This document shows, one piece after another, positions 20,343-29,398 of a stretch of DNA of 64,000 nucleotides. Position 1 is the first letter of the stretch; every line of letters begins with the position of its first letter. Position numbers and translations under genes: made by a program. The DNA is from Harmothoe impar (lineage: Eukaryota; Annelida; Polychaeta; Phyllodocida; Polynoidae). The notes below the pieces were generated by a model. The model worked only from the letters and a program-made list of their open reading frames with translations. It did not search any database and was not told the DNA's origin. Location of the stretch: contig OX381721.1 of NCBI GenBank assembly GCA_947462335.1, positions 40,946,488 through 41,010,487 of the forward strand. Reading direction: 5' to 3'.

Positions 20343-23300
20343 TTATAGTTGTTGGCTGTTGTTGACGCTGAGTGTGGCTAGTGTGACATGGCCTTCCTGA
20401 GGGCTCTGCTTACAGCCTGCCCGCTTGTCCTTATATACACCTGGTGGGCGGCTGACTGCCACCCACCGAATGTCTTCACCTCCAACTCTGAGCAGCCGTT
20501 TGCGAATGCTGTCGTTGCTGCTGCCTTCCTCAGGCTGTGCAGAGACAACTTCTCGGTGTTCACGCCAATTGAGGTCAGAATCTGGTCCCAGCCTCGTCTG
20601 ATGTCTTTGGATGATACCGGTAGCCGTGTATCTGGGTACAGTATCAATGGCTCTGCCTGATGGCGTGTCGGGGCGTCCGCTAGGTGGCGCCTCAGTGCTG
20701 CCACCGGGCACAGGAGTGGGTGTGACGCCGCCACCAGCCGTACCATCCTCCTTTGTCCAGTCTTTTGTAGATTCTTTCCTTTTCTCAAATGCAATGTCAT
20801 TCTGTCTCCAGTTAGTGTCACGTCGCCTCTGGTGAGGTGGCACGTACCTACAGTCTGGTATGTAGTGGTGGGCAGCACCTCGCTCTGCCGAAATGCCCCG
20901 TAGAACATTATGAGAATTGCTGCTCTCAGGATCGTCCCTTCCTGTGATATTGGTATCCTCAGCACAGCTTGCTTGAGGACGCTCGTGTCTATTGGGTCTT
21001 TCACCCTTGGCTCGTATTCCTTGTTTCTGTGTATAGCGTCCATCATCCTTGTCACCCTGAAGTGGTATGCTGGTGCAGTGTCGACCCCTGTCAACAGCAG
21101 GAACATCCTGAGATGAGTCAGGTGGTTTCCCACCGTCGCTGGGGCATTCACGTGCTTTGTCACATATGCCAGGTAAGCGCATATCTCCTGGTGTCCTGGT
21201 GCGTGTATGTCCAGCGACAGGCGCCTCATGAAGGCCACGAACGTCCCTGCGGCTGAGGCGTGGTTCTTGTCGGTGCCTGGGGCCCTGGCGCTGCGCTGCC
21301 TGGTGGCCACGTCTAGTAGGAGCGAGTGGTACACCGGATCTGCAACGTATGAGTGGATTCATATTTTCAAAGGAGAACAAGCATGGGTCTACGAGGTTTA
21401 GCTGTTTTTCATTTACAAGATCTAAGGCTGTGTCTCTTGCATTGTCAGATAGGTGGGCTCGGCTTAGGGCGTCTGCCAGTGTGTTTTTGCTACCTGCGAT
21501 ATGTTCGTATGTAATATCTACTTGCAGTATGGCCTGCACCATCCAGAGTGCCCTAGCGGCCTGTAGGATGACTCTGTTTTTCCCCCTTCCTGAAGCAAAA
21601 ACCTGAACACATGCCTCATTGTCACACAGGATTCTAATATGCGCCCCTTTGTCTTTGTGTGACAGGAACGTGTGAGCGGCCACCACTACATTTATGCCCT
21701 CTAGCTCTGCAATGTTTTCAGCGCCGTCCTCAATTTCAGCTACTTGAAGGGCGTATGCCAGTTTGCCGTCGGCGCCCCCTATACCAGACAGGCACGCGTC
21801 CACTACAATGTCCTTTGTGGGTGCGTCTTTGGGGATGACAGCGACCCCATTCCATGTGTTGGCAAATTCCTTAAACCAGACTAGATCTGCCCTCATGTCG
21901 GCATTCATATTAATGTATTTTCCCCGCATGCCCCTGAGTGCCTCCAGTAGGCGCCCTATGAACAGTCTAGCAGGGCGTATGCATTTGCCAATGTGTACTA
22001 ATTTCCCAATGAGACTTTGTAGTTGTTTCTTTGTAAGGCTGCGCCTCTTAAGTGCCTTACATACCTGTTCCATGATGTCGGCCATTTTGTCCTGTGGGAT
22101 GCTCAGCGTCATTGACGGGGCGTCAATGTCGATGCCCAGCCAGCGCACTGCCCTTGCTGGCTTCTGTGCCTTGGTCCTTGCCTCAGGTAGCCCGAGCTCG
22201 GCCAGCAGCTTCCTGGCGACCCGGAAGTCCCGTCTTGCCTTGGCCCTGGATGAAGATATGAGTACTATGTCATCAAGGTACATATATCCTGTCACATCCT
22301 TGGTTTTAAGAATACTCATGATCTTATTAGCGATTCTTTGCATGTGTAATGAACTGTTGCGGGCGCCGAATGGCATTGTAATGTCACAATAGAAATTGTT
22401 ACCCCATGCAATGTTCAGCAATGGCCACCCTAGTGGGTCACTCTTGAAATTCTTATAGGCACGTGACACGTCCAGTGAGGACAAATATGCTGTGTCACCT
22501 ACCTCCAGTAGCTTATCTACTAGCAGATCGACTGTTGGTAGTGCATGTACGCGTGGGTCGCCAAAAACCGTGTTCTTAAAAATGTAACTATTTATGGACG
22601 ACTCCTCGGGGAAAGTCATGTCAGATATCACCCTCCTTTCATCCGTGCCCCGCTTTTCCCTTGACATGAGGGGGGACACGTGACACCACTCTCTAAATGG
22701 TGGTGTGCTGAAGGGGCCAATGATCCCGCCCAGTTCAATTTCTTTCTTTATAAAATTGTCAATGTCGCTTGGATAGTCTGTAGCACTAGTGTGGTTTGGG
22801 ATGTCACATGTGTCCGACTCCGGACCCATGTATCCCAGTGGGAAACCAAAACTGAGAAACGCCATTAATTGACGGTCGTCTTCATCGTCTATGTCCATGT
22901 ACTTTTGCCATTTACTTAAATTGAGTTTTGTGGGTAGTGTAACCTGCGCTCCTATTGAATTTGGAAGACCCGTGGCTCTGACCTTTTCATAAATGCCTGC
23001 GATGTCAGCTGTCAGTGGGTTGTTTACCATGGCCGGCCATGTGTCAACTCTGTGTCGGGCAAATGCATGCGGTGAACAGTCAATGTCAGAACGTAAACAA
23101 TTAGATTTACACATGTCGCGGATCGCGCCGAAGTCGATTCCGTGTGTGTTGGCGCTGTCTTGTTGCCCTGGATCAATGTTGCTGGTTGAATGCGGCTCTG
23201 TTGGTGCGGCACTCGTGTCTGTGTGCTGTCTCGGGTGTGTGCCGTCCCCGGCCGGAGTGCCAGTGGCAGGCCGGGGCGAGCTGCCTTTGTCCTCGGTTGT

Positions 23301-23876
23301 GGGCCGGCCGTCAGTGCGCCCTGTCCCGACGACATCGGGGCCGTGAGTCTGTGTCCGTGTGGCTGTATGCCATGTGTGACCGGCCTGCGGCACTTTTATG
23401 AGGTTGTCTTGTGTTAAATGCTGTCTATTTACATCGTACAACATGCAATAAGTGTCCTCCGACGCCTCGTGTGTCCATGGGCCGCCATGTTTGATGACGT
23501 CTCGCCAGGCGCGAGGCGGCGCGAGACCCGGCTGATCTGTGTTTGTTGACATCCGGGTCGTGTCCACGTGCTCCGGCCGCATGGCGCACGTGGGAGTGTT
23601 TACGTCGGAGTGGGTGCTTTCTCGGACGTGGTCCGCGCCCGCCCGGTGTGTTGCTGTTCTGTGCGTGTCTTGCGAGACTGCCGCGTGTCCCGATTTTGCC
23701 GCGCACGTGGGTTTGTTGTGATCCCACGCGTTGGCGGGTTTGGGGGCCGCGGCCGGTGCTGCTGCTGGCTTATTACTATATGGCTGGTTGCTATATACAC
23801 TATGGTTTGCGGGCGCCTCGCCCTTTGATGGGACGGGGCCGGCGCCCGTATTTAGTTTTTTGACTGTGTGTGCGCG
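20343..23876 (-). CDS. Reverse transcriptase / RNase H (Pol), -1 frame to gag
   Basis: Copies element RNA into DNA. The frame is open from just inside the end of gag (stop at 23879-23877) to 20343; the first ATG is at 23582, giving 1079 residues. Numbering from that ATG: a disordered basic/Thr-rich leader to about 200, RT at about 265-500 with catalytic D371 (SLDVSRAY), PFGARNSS (404-411) and YLDD (435-438), then a connection region and RNase H with D595 (VVDACLSG), E626 (IAELEG), D654 (LCDNEA) and D704 (NTLADALSR). RT and RNase H key residues are all present. Beyond about 745 the frame continues for some 330 codons as an Arg/Pro/Gly-rich overprint of the recombinase gene and is probably not conserved as protein. 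About 91 open codons upstream of the ATG reach back to the gag stop, so synthesis as a Gag-Pol fusion by -1 frameshifting is likelier than internal initiation. No protease or methyltransferase is seen. Confidence 0.95.
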   Translation of the reverse strand, partial: RAHTVKKLNTGAGPVPSKGEAPANHSVYSNQPYSNKPAAAPAAAPKPANAWDHNKPTCAAKSGHAAVSQDTHRTATHRAGADHVRESTHSDVNTPTCAMRPEHVDTTRMSTNTDQPGLAPPRAWRDVIKHGGPWTHEASEDTYCMLYDVNRQHLTQDNLIKVPQAGHTWHTATRTQTHGPDVVGTGRTDGRPTTEDKGSSPRPATGTPAGDGTHPRQHTDTSAAPTEPHSTSNIDPGQQDSANTHGIDFGAIRDMCKSNCLRSDIDCSPHAFARHRVDTWPAMVNNPLTADIAGIYEKVRATGLPNSIGAQVTLPTKLNLSKWQKYMDIDDEDDRQLMAFLSFGFPLGYMGPESDTCDIPNHTSATDYPSDIDNFIKKEIELGGIIGPFSTPPFREWCHVSPLMSREKRGTDERRVISDMTFPEESSINSYIFKNTVFGDPRVHALPTVDLLVDKLLEVGDTAYLSSLDVSRAYKNFKSDPLGWPLLNIAWGNNFYCDITMPFGARNSSLHMQRIANKIMSILKTKDVTGYMYLDDIVLISSSRAKARRDFRVARKLLAELGLPEARTKAQKPARAVRWLGIDIDAPSMTLSIPQDKMADIMEQVCKALKRRSLTKKQLQSLIGKLVHIGKCIRPARLFIGRLLEALRGMRGKYINMNADMRADLVWFKEFANTWNGVAVIPKDAPTKDIVVDACLSGIGGADGKLAYALQVAEIEDGAENIAELEGINVVVAAHTFLSHKDKGAHIRILCDNEACVQVFASGRGKNRVILQAARALWMVQAILQVDITYEHIAGSKNTLADALSRAHLSDNARDTALDLVNEKQLNLVDPCLFSFENMNPLIRCRSGVPLAPTRRGHQAAQRQGPRHRQEPRLSRRDVRGLHEAPVAGHTRTRTPGDMRLPGICDKARECPSDGGKPPDSSQDVPAVDRGRHCTSIPLQGDKDDGRYTQKQGIRAKGERPNRHERPQASCAEDTNITGRDDPESSNSHNVLRGISAERGAAHHYIPDCRYVPPHQRRRDTNWRQNDIAFEKRKESTKDWTKEDGTAGGGVTPTPVPGGSTEAPPSGRPDTPSGRAIDTVPRYTATGIIQRHQTRLGPDSDLNWREHREVVSAQPEEGSSNDSIRKRLLRVGGEDIRWVAVSRPPGVYKDKRAGCKQSPQEGHVTLATLSVNNSQQL
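20378..21358 (-). CDS. Tyrosine recombinase (YR) of the retrotransposon
   Basis: Performs site-specific recombination to insert the circular cDNA. The frame is open from just after a stop at 21361-21359 to the stop at 20378. Counting from the GTG at 21334, a core-binding region covers about residues 4-105 and the catalytic domain 110-318. The full active-site set is visible: R149 (in GAFRQSEV), a lysine in RKGKN (185-189), H266 and R269 (HSLRK), W292 or H297 and Y300 (GGWQSAAHQVY). Oddity: no ATG precedes residue 36 (21229), and starting there would remove conserved-looking core-binding sequence. Expression therefore needs a +1 shift from the RT frame, splicing, a non-AUG start or a shortened product. 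The gene lies wholly inside the RT frame's 3' end, an overlap known from DIRS elements. C-terminus LRKAMSH ends 126 bp before the internal 150-bp repeat. Confidence 0.93.
   Translation of the reverse strand: MHSYVADPVYHSLLLDVATRQRSARAPGTDKNHASAAGTFVAFMRRLSLDIHAPGHQEICAYLAYVTKHVNAPATVGNHLTHLRMFLLLTGVDTAPAYHFRVTRMMDAIHRNKEYEPRVKDPIDTSVLKQAVLRIPISQEGTILRAAILIMFYGAFRQSEVLPTTTYQTVGTCHLTRGDVTLTGDRMTLHLRKGKNLQKTGQRRMVRLVAASHPLLCPVAALRRHLADAPTRHQAEPLILYPDTRLPVSSKDIRRGWDQILTSIGVNTEKLSLHSLRKAAATTAFANGCSELEVKTFGGWQSAAHQVYIRTSGQAVSRALRKAMSH
23810..23861 (-). promoter_or_regulatory. Predicted programmed -1 ribosomal frameshift site (gag to pol)
   Basis: On the sense strand the heptamer A AAA AAC (23861-23855) is in the correct phase of gag (Ser-Lys-Asn-stop; TAA at 23854-23852). 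After six bases (23854-23849) an 8-bp stem made only of G-C pairs follows: CGGGCGCC (23848-23841) with GGCGCCCG (23817-23810). The loop can pair further (GCCC 23839-23836 with GGGC 23823-23820). RT lies in the -1 frame and is open across this point. Slippery heptamer, 5-9 base spacer and stable stem are the known retroviral and retrotransposon arrangement. All parts are read directly; use in vivo is inferred. Confidence 0.88.
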
Positions 23877-25855
23877 TTACTCGCCCCAGTGCCCTGCCCG
23901 CTCTGGCCTGTGCCGCTCTGGCCGTTGCCGGGACCTCCCTGGCGCTGGTTTTGGTATGGGTGTGGGAGGCCCTTCTGCCTCCTGCAGTCGGAACTTGGGT
24001 GGTAGCACTTCTTGCCCGTCGTCTGTAGGCAGTGGGAGCACACGTGTTGCTGTAGCGTCCCTCTGTCGTCATGGTGGTTGGGGTGTCTGCACGTGCCGTT
24101 GTTGAATGCGGTGCAGACCGCCTCGCTGTTTCTGTGCGTGCTTTGTGTGGCGGTGTGTTGTGTGGATGTGTGTGCCCTGGAGGAGCCAAACTTATTACCA
24201 TGACCAGGGGCACCACCTCCAGTTATTGAGATGAGCATCCTGTGCCTCTCTATGTAGGCCTTGTCGCTCCACTTACACTTTTCTGCTTCCACGCTGTCCC
24301 AAATGAACTGTGACCACCTGAGCACGTCTCTCCAGTCCCTGTGCATCATGTCTATGGTTACGTCGTGTAGGTGGTCCATGACATGTTGTCTATCTGTATC
24401 GATGCATGCCCTGCTGTCCTGCAACAGCGCTACAGTGGCATTGATGTATTCTAGCTCTGACAGTGAGGCACGGTTCTCTAGTTTCTGCTTCAAGGTACTA
24501 GCCCCAGCCCTGTCAACATACATGTATGGTTTGGCTATGAGCTTAGTAGTAAAAATACTTGTAACTATGCTGGCCTTACCATCAGTCGGGGTCATTCTAA
24601 ACTCCTCCCTATTTAGCTGTGCGTCGACGTATCCATCCCTGTTCTCCTCCCGGCGCAGGGCCCGGGGTGGGGGGAGGTGGTGTGGGTGGTCTGTGGTCGC
24701 GCGTAGGTGTTCCTGTGTCCACACCCCCGGCTGGCGCCCCGCGCCCTGGAGGTGCGGGGGCTGTTGTGTGTATGGGTCCCTGTGGTGTGTGGGGTAGTAT
24801 TCCTCCTGACGGAGCTGGATCTGTGTGGGCGCGGGGGGAATGTAATATGCCCCCTGCTGCTGTTCCTCCGGGTCCATGCGACTGGCGCGGGGGAGGGGCC
24901 GTGTGTCGGTAGTATACGACCACCCTTCCCCTGCGCGCCATTGTTGCTGTTGTATATCCTCCAGGGCCGGCGCCCATTGAATCGTGGGCGATCGGCGGGG
25001 GGCGTGCTGCGTCTGAGCATGCATCGCGCCGCCGCCCTGTGGTGTCTGTTGTCTTGCCGCCTGCTGCCTCCGCGTCGCTGTGTGGGGGTGCGGGGGCTGG
25101 TGGTAATCCTGCCCCGCCTGTTGCTCGTCCCTGTATGCCGTACCCCCCCCGGTACCGCTCTGTGTGCCCCCAGTGCCCTCCCTACCCTCCGTGCCGTAGT
25201 ATGGCTGCTGGTAGGGGTGGCGCCTGGGGCGGTCAGACAGTGGTGGGGGGAGCTGTAGGTGGCCCCATTGATCGGTCCCGTGTCGCTCCTCCGGGGTTGG
25301 CGTAACCAACCGGCGTGCTGTGGGGGTGGCGTGTTGTCGGCTGTCGGCTGTCGTCCGTCGGCGGCGTCCATGTGCGTGTGGGGGTGTTGTATACACCCTC
25401 CGCTGGCGTCGTCGGTGCTCCTCCGGTGGGCTCCCCAGCGTGTTGTCGTCGGGGGCGTCCTCTGTGCCGCCGCCCGGTGTCCGCAGGAGGCGTGCCTGGA
25501 TGTCCCCAGTATGGGCACCGGCGTCCTCCTTATTGTCCATATATGCGGCCTGAATCATGAAGTCTAGCCTGTCCGTTATAGCCCTGACCTCACCCCTCAT
25601 GCCCTGCACATCTGCCTCGAGGTCCCTGAACCTGTTTTCGTTCTGTACCTCGCGCGTGGCGTGCTGTGCATGCATGCCCGGGCGGGGTGTAGAGCCGGCC
25701 ATTGGTGCCTGCCCCATGATTTCTGAATCTAGTGGCAGCCCAGATGGGTCGTCCACTCTTATTGCTACCTCGTCGTCGACGGGAACAAAAGAGCTTCTGA
25801 GTGCCTGTCTGGCTTTGTCCTTAGCCGCCCTGCGGGGCCTTCCACGTGAGGTCAT
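23852..25855 (-). CDS. Gag-like structural protein of the retrotransposon
   Basis: A 667-residue protein expected to package element RNA. ATG at 25855 is the first in the frame and follows the 169-bp leader. Regions in order: a basic N-terminus (RGRPRRAAKDKARQALR, 4-20); a likely coiled coil at about 69-104 (REVQNENRFRDLEADVQG and on); a long Pro/Gln/Arg/His/Gly-rich disordered part (110-400); a compact helical part at about 416-545 that may be the capsid-like core (NREEFRMTPTDGK to ERHRMLISIT); and a Cys/His cluster at 581-624 with C581, C589, C606, C609, C617, H619 and C624, a probable zinc-binding nucleic-acid module. It ends in a Gly/Gln-rich tail. The final codons form the frameshift signal. 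High G+C and the Pro/Arg bias create long shadow frames on both strands. Assignment rests on position and domain pattern, as Gag sequences are poorly conserved. Confidence 0.88.
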   Translation of the reverse strand: MTSRGRPRRAAKDKARQALRSSFVPVDDEVAIRVDDPSGLPLDSEIMGQAPMAGSTPRPGMHAQHATREVQNENRFRDLEADVQGMRGEVRAITDRLDFMIQAAYMDNKEDAGAHTGDIQARLLRTPGGGTEDAPDDNTLGSPPEEHRRRQRRVYTTPPHAHGRRRRTTADSRQHATPTARRLVTPTPEERHGTDQWGHLQLPPPLSDRPRRHPYQQPYYGTEGREGTGGTQSGTGGGTAYRDEQQAGQDYHQPPHPHTATRRQQAARQQTPQGGGAMHAQTQHAPRRSPTIQWAPALEDIQQQQWRAGEGWSYTTDTRPLPRASRMDPEEQQQGAYYIPPAPTQIQLRQEEYYPTHHRDPYTQQPPHLQGAGRQPGVWTQEHLRATTDHPHHLPPPRALRREENRDGYVDAQLNREEFRMTPTDGKASIVTSIFTTKLIAKPYMYVDRAGASTLKQKLENRASLSELEYINATVALLQDSRACIDTDRQHVMDHLHDVTIDMMHRDWRDVLRWSQFIWDSVEAEKCKWSDKAYIERHRMLISITGGGAPGHGNKFGSSRAHTSTQHTATQSTHRNSEAVCTAFNNGTCRHPNHHDDRGTLQQHVCSHCLQTTGKKCYHPSSDCRRQKGLPHPYQNQRQGGPGNGQSGTGQSGQGTGASNAHTQSKN

Positions 25856-26024
25856 GGCGGATTGTCTATCTTCAATACTTAGTGCACGAAATTATATGTC
25901 AAACAGTCAGTATGTACACTAGTTTTTCTGTAAGCATGTACTCTTTATAGCCAGCAATGCTCTGCGCCTATAGAATTGGTAAAATACCTGTCTTGAGGTG
26001 TGGATGTCGGCGGATTTTGGGAGC
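25856..26024 (-). other. 5' leader of the retrotransposon
   Basis: 169 bp between the 5' terminal 205-bp repeat and the gag ATG, AT-rich compared with gag. No tRNA-complementary primer site is obvious, consistent with the different priming of YR retrotransposons. Confidence 0.6.
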
Positions 26025-26229
26025 CAACTTAGTATAGGTGTTGACAGCCCGAGGTTGTATTGAAGAATAGACCGAGTGAGGATGTTGAAGGTAGGATTGT
26101 GGGTGATTGTAGTAATTAGTTTATATTAACTCCCCCAGAGGGGGGTATGTTTAGGTTAATTGTGATGTTTATTCTCTCCACAGGGGGGCGACAATGCGCC
26201 ACAGCTGAGGCATAGCCCCATCGTGCACA
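26025..26229 (-). repeat. Split direct repeat A1 (205 bp, 5' terminal)
   Basis: The 5' end of the element on its sense strand, expected to hold the promoter. It ends GTGCACA at 26229 and is followed by flank AATTGAAAGTG. Its partner at 19899-20103 ends in the same GTGCACA before the 150-bp repeat. Confidence 0.95.
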
Positions 26230-27339
26230 AATTGAAAGTGAAGCTATTAGCATTTTGTTATAAAAAAAGTGTTCCTATAGTAGTCCCTGCTGCAATAAGC
26301 TCTAATTGAGTTTAAATAGTGTTTGGAATAAAAAGAAAAAACTACATTAGTGTGGTAGCGAGGTTGTTGCACTTACTACAATTACAATACCAATATGTTA
26401 GCCCCCTCCAACGATTCATCTAGTTCCCTGATATTTCCTGGAGAGATTCAGGGCAGAATGAGCACGCTACATAAACTATAGGGTAGATTCACCACAGTCA
26501 GACACATCCCCTGAGACGGACACTTAAATTTATAGTTATTCATGTATACTAAGACGTCTAGTGGTTCTTTGTTGGAAAGAATGGCACGTAAACCTACTAT
26601 TATTCACACATAATGAGTTTAGAGTGCTTGAATAAACACAGATTCTACCGTTTTTTAGGAGAGTATCTCCTCATCAGCCTATGTAATACAGTTATTCTGG
26701 TCAATAAAGCCATCACTTAACAACAACGAGAATTGCCCGATGCTCTTGATCAATTGAATGACATTCATACTTTTACCATACCTTAGCATTGCAAAGAGCC
26801 CTGACAGCTCTCAATATTCCTTTCTGCTGATTACCTTTTCGCCAGACACATTTATAACCGTGTCTATATGGACATCAATACTATTGATTTATTCCACTCA
26901 AGCTGGGGTAAGGTCAATCTCTGGGATATACTTCCATGACCCTACTTTAGTCCTGAATCAGTTGTGCACAATAACGAAATACACATTTTCATCTAAAATA
27001 ATTATTTTACTTTTGTCACAGATTTTCAAATCTGTGTTTCTTTATCTGTTTTACTGCTTGGCGTTGCCTCTGTTTTAGGTATTTTTTCAGTATTTCATGC
27101 AAACGTTCCTTGATTAGTAGATATAGCTTCCTTCCTCTGTTCCTTGCATCTTTCTGAATTCTGTTCCCCTCTTCCTTCACCCCGTTCCTCCTTCCCCATT
27201 TATATTTTACAAATTTGACTAACCACAACACCCATTTAATCCCTAGTACAACCCAGCATTCCTCCATATGCTGTGTCCCTCGTAAATCTCCCCTCTGAAA
27301 TATCACCACTTTGGGTGGAATAGAGCAAACTTCTGGATG
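26230..27339. other. Unassigned; possible retroelement remnant on the minus strand
   Basis: A minus-strand frame at 27309-27016 (97 codons) encodes a Lys/Arg-rich, Trp-containing peptide (KWVLWLVKFVKYKWGRRNG, then HEILKKYLKQRQRQ). The composition is reminiscent of the C-terminal tail of some non-LTR reverse transcriptases, but no catalytic motif is present and no partner copy exists here, so this is a guess. The rest shows nothing further apart from a small palindrome near 26661 (AGGAGAGTATCTCCT). Confidence 0.3.
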
Positions 27340-27610
27340 TTACCTCTCCGTGCTGACCCCTGCCTCTACTGATAATGTCACACTAGGATCTACCTCCCCA
27401 GGGTCCATTCCCTTTAAGAGGCACCGGACAGATCCAGAATTGGGCTAACACAGGTCACGGCCATGTGGAACTCTGAGAGAGGTAAAAGCTAAATATCGAT
27501 GTGAGGGGGATCAATGTCATAGTATATGGGATGATGATCAAGGGAATGGGCAGTTTCCTTACAGGGGTTGGTTGGTCATAAAACACCTTATGGAAACCTC
27601 TAATATCGTT
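27340..27610 (+). repeat. Module block eta, copy 1
   Basis: Matches 35905-36100: CTACTGATAATGTCACACT / GTACTGATTATGTCACTCTC, then CTACCTCCCCAGG, CACAGGTCA and a GATCAATGTCATAGT-like segment. Divergence is moderate to high. Confidence 0.6.
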
Positions 27611-29398
27611 AAATTGGATTACAGTAAATTTCTTTGTACCTCTGAAGTGAACCTTATATTCTTTTTCATATTGAATTTGTTGATGATTTATTGGCACTTT
27701 ATTTTCGATAGTGAAAACGTTTTTCTGTTGCAATAGCCGTACACTACTTGTAGGCCTAACGTTGTGGACACGTACTTGTAGGTAGATTGGGATTATATAT
27801 AACTTAAAGGTATATTTTGAGATACCTGCATGGTATGTATGCAGATGTGGTAGGTATTAATTAGTACTTGGATAATATATATATCTCTCTGTAATTATTC
27901 AGTTTATTATTAACCCTTTTTGGCTTCGTTGTACTAATGAAAACAGATCCTGCTTTGGATGTAAGGTCTACATTTGGTTAAGTAGGGGTCATCTTGTGTC
28001 TGATTTTCTAAAGGTTTGGAAATAAATGAAAGTTCCCATTTCAATGTGCGGAACGAGGTTCTCTGGACAAGTAGCAATACACCATAGATCCCAATCCTGT
28101 CACTTTCAAATTGCCTTAAGAAGGGACACATGCTTCATGCAGGTAGGAGCTATGGGCTAGGAGATTAAAAAGGCCTTCTGTCAGAAATCAAATTGTATTA
28201 GCAAAATTGGACAGTTGTGAAAAGGCTGTATGGGACATTGTAGTAAATGCAAAAAAGGGGAAATTCATAATAACCAATATATCAGTATCGGCATTGTTGA
28301 ATAAGACCCTCCCGTTGTTGGGAAACCTTTTCTAACAAAATATATCTTCATATCTGACCTTTTCTCTATGGATAACTTGGCTGATTTCATTTATTGAGGC
28401 AAGCAGGCGATGCATTATACTAAGGCAATTGGATCTCCCTGCCTTAAACCCGGGGCCGCCGTATATAAAGGGCTGATTACCTGTCAGGTCTGCACTCAGA
28501 CTGTTGCTGCCCTGGCAGCAAGTTCTATGCCCTTAACGAAATCACCGTTTTTTGGCAGGATGACAAAAAGCTGTGAGCGCAGGTCCCATGGTGTAAAATC
28601 CATCAAAATTCAACTCAACATCTCAAATAATTCCACAACCCTTTCATTTCAGGTGCTGCCCTAAGATTTATCTTAGAATCTTAGACAGTCCTTTTGTTCC
28701 ATTCACAACTTTGAATTTGAATGTAAAAGTGCCGAGCAGCAATATTTGAATGAGGTTCATGAAGTATCCCTCAGTGTTTGTCAATTCATCTTTTGGTCAT
28801 CCAAAAGAGAATGATGCTTTCTCACATCTCACACACTCTAAATGTAATATTTGAAAAGCAAGTTACTTGACACACTCCTAGCCAGTTCAGGTCCAATAAA
28901 AGTGTAATCAAATATACATAAATAATATGAAAATACTTTCCTTACCCATTCAATTGTACTGGATAATTTAATCAATGACGTGGTGTCTGTAGGCTTAGTC
29001 ATTTGAGGAAATATTTTTCTTTGACTGTCCGTAGGCCAAAACTGGTGTGTTTCATGCAAACAAACCCAAGCATATTCTTCCCCAACCTTTCTTTCATCCT
29101 TTTTGCGAATTCTCGAAGATAAATATGTTTTTCATCTTCGGCAAGTCTCAAACTGGCCTTATGAGATCATCAAGAACACTTTCCAAGAAAGCTACTTTTG
29201 GGACAAGAACGGAGGTTTAAATCTTGAACTGATATGGTGTATCTGCGGCCTAAATAACTAGACTCTATAATATGGGATGGTAGTTGCTATCAATAAACAC
29301 TAATTATTCCTTTTATACGTCCACATCTAGGTGCCCCTACAGTAATAGTCGGAGTGGAGCCACAGCAGGTACTCAGCCCTATATATATGATGAGTGGT
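27611..29398. other. No feature recognised
   Basis: AT-rich; short frames on both strands have no motif. TTAACCCTTTTTGGC near 27910 resembles one end of the TTAA-type elements but no matching right end was found. Near 29340 a GTCGGAGTGGAGCCACAGCA segment resembles 37370 and 56905 and is the lead-in to the next module copy. Confidence 0.45.

Larger units (their letters stand above)
19671..26229 (-). mobile_element. Complete DIRS-order (Ngaro/PAT-like) tyrosine-recombinase retrotransposon
   Basis: A 6559-bp element, transcribed on the minus strand. Sense order: 205-bp repeat, 169-bp leader, gag, RT/RNase H, tyrosine recombinase, 150-bp repeat, 205-bp repeat, 78-bp spacer, 150-bp repeat. This is the split-direct-repeat layout A1-ORFs-B1A2B2 of PAT and Ngaro elements, whose circular cDNA is integrated by a tyrosine recombinase, not a DDE integrase. 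I see no adenine methyltransferase motif after RNase H, which favours Ngaro over PAT. Both repeat pairs appear identical and every ORF is intact, so the copy is young and possibly mobile. Its coding part is far richer in G+C than its surroundings. No long target duplication is visible, as expected for the class. Confidence 0.95.

Noticed and set aside
20343..21360. Search for a DAM-type methyltransferase after RNase H, as in DIRS1 and PAT
   Set aside because: No DPPY/NPPY-like motif or fold-like stretch in the RT-frame tail; that region is an overprint of the recombinase.
20388..23872. Many plus-strand open frames of 60-209 codons opposite the retrotransposon genes
   Set aside because: They are antisense shadows of GC-rich RT, RNase H, recombinase and gag sequence and show no motif of their own.
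24609..25518. Long minus-strand frames (122 and 301 codons) overlapping gag in another frame
   Set aside because: Produced by the Pro/Arg/His-rich low-complexity middle of gag; no conserved domain and no plausible role.
19655..26245. Target-site duplication around the DIRS-order element
   Set aside because: Left flank ATGCTT and right flank AATTGA share no direct repeat; tyrosine-recombinase integration is not expected to create one.
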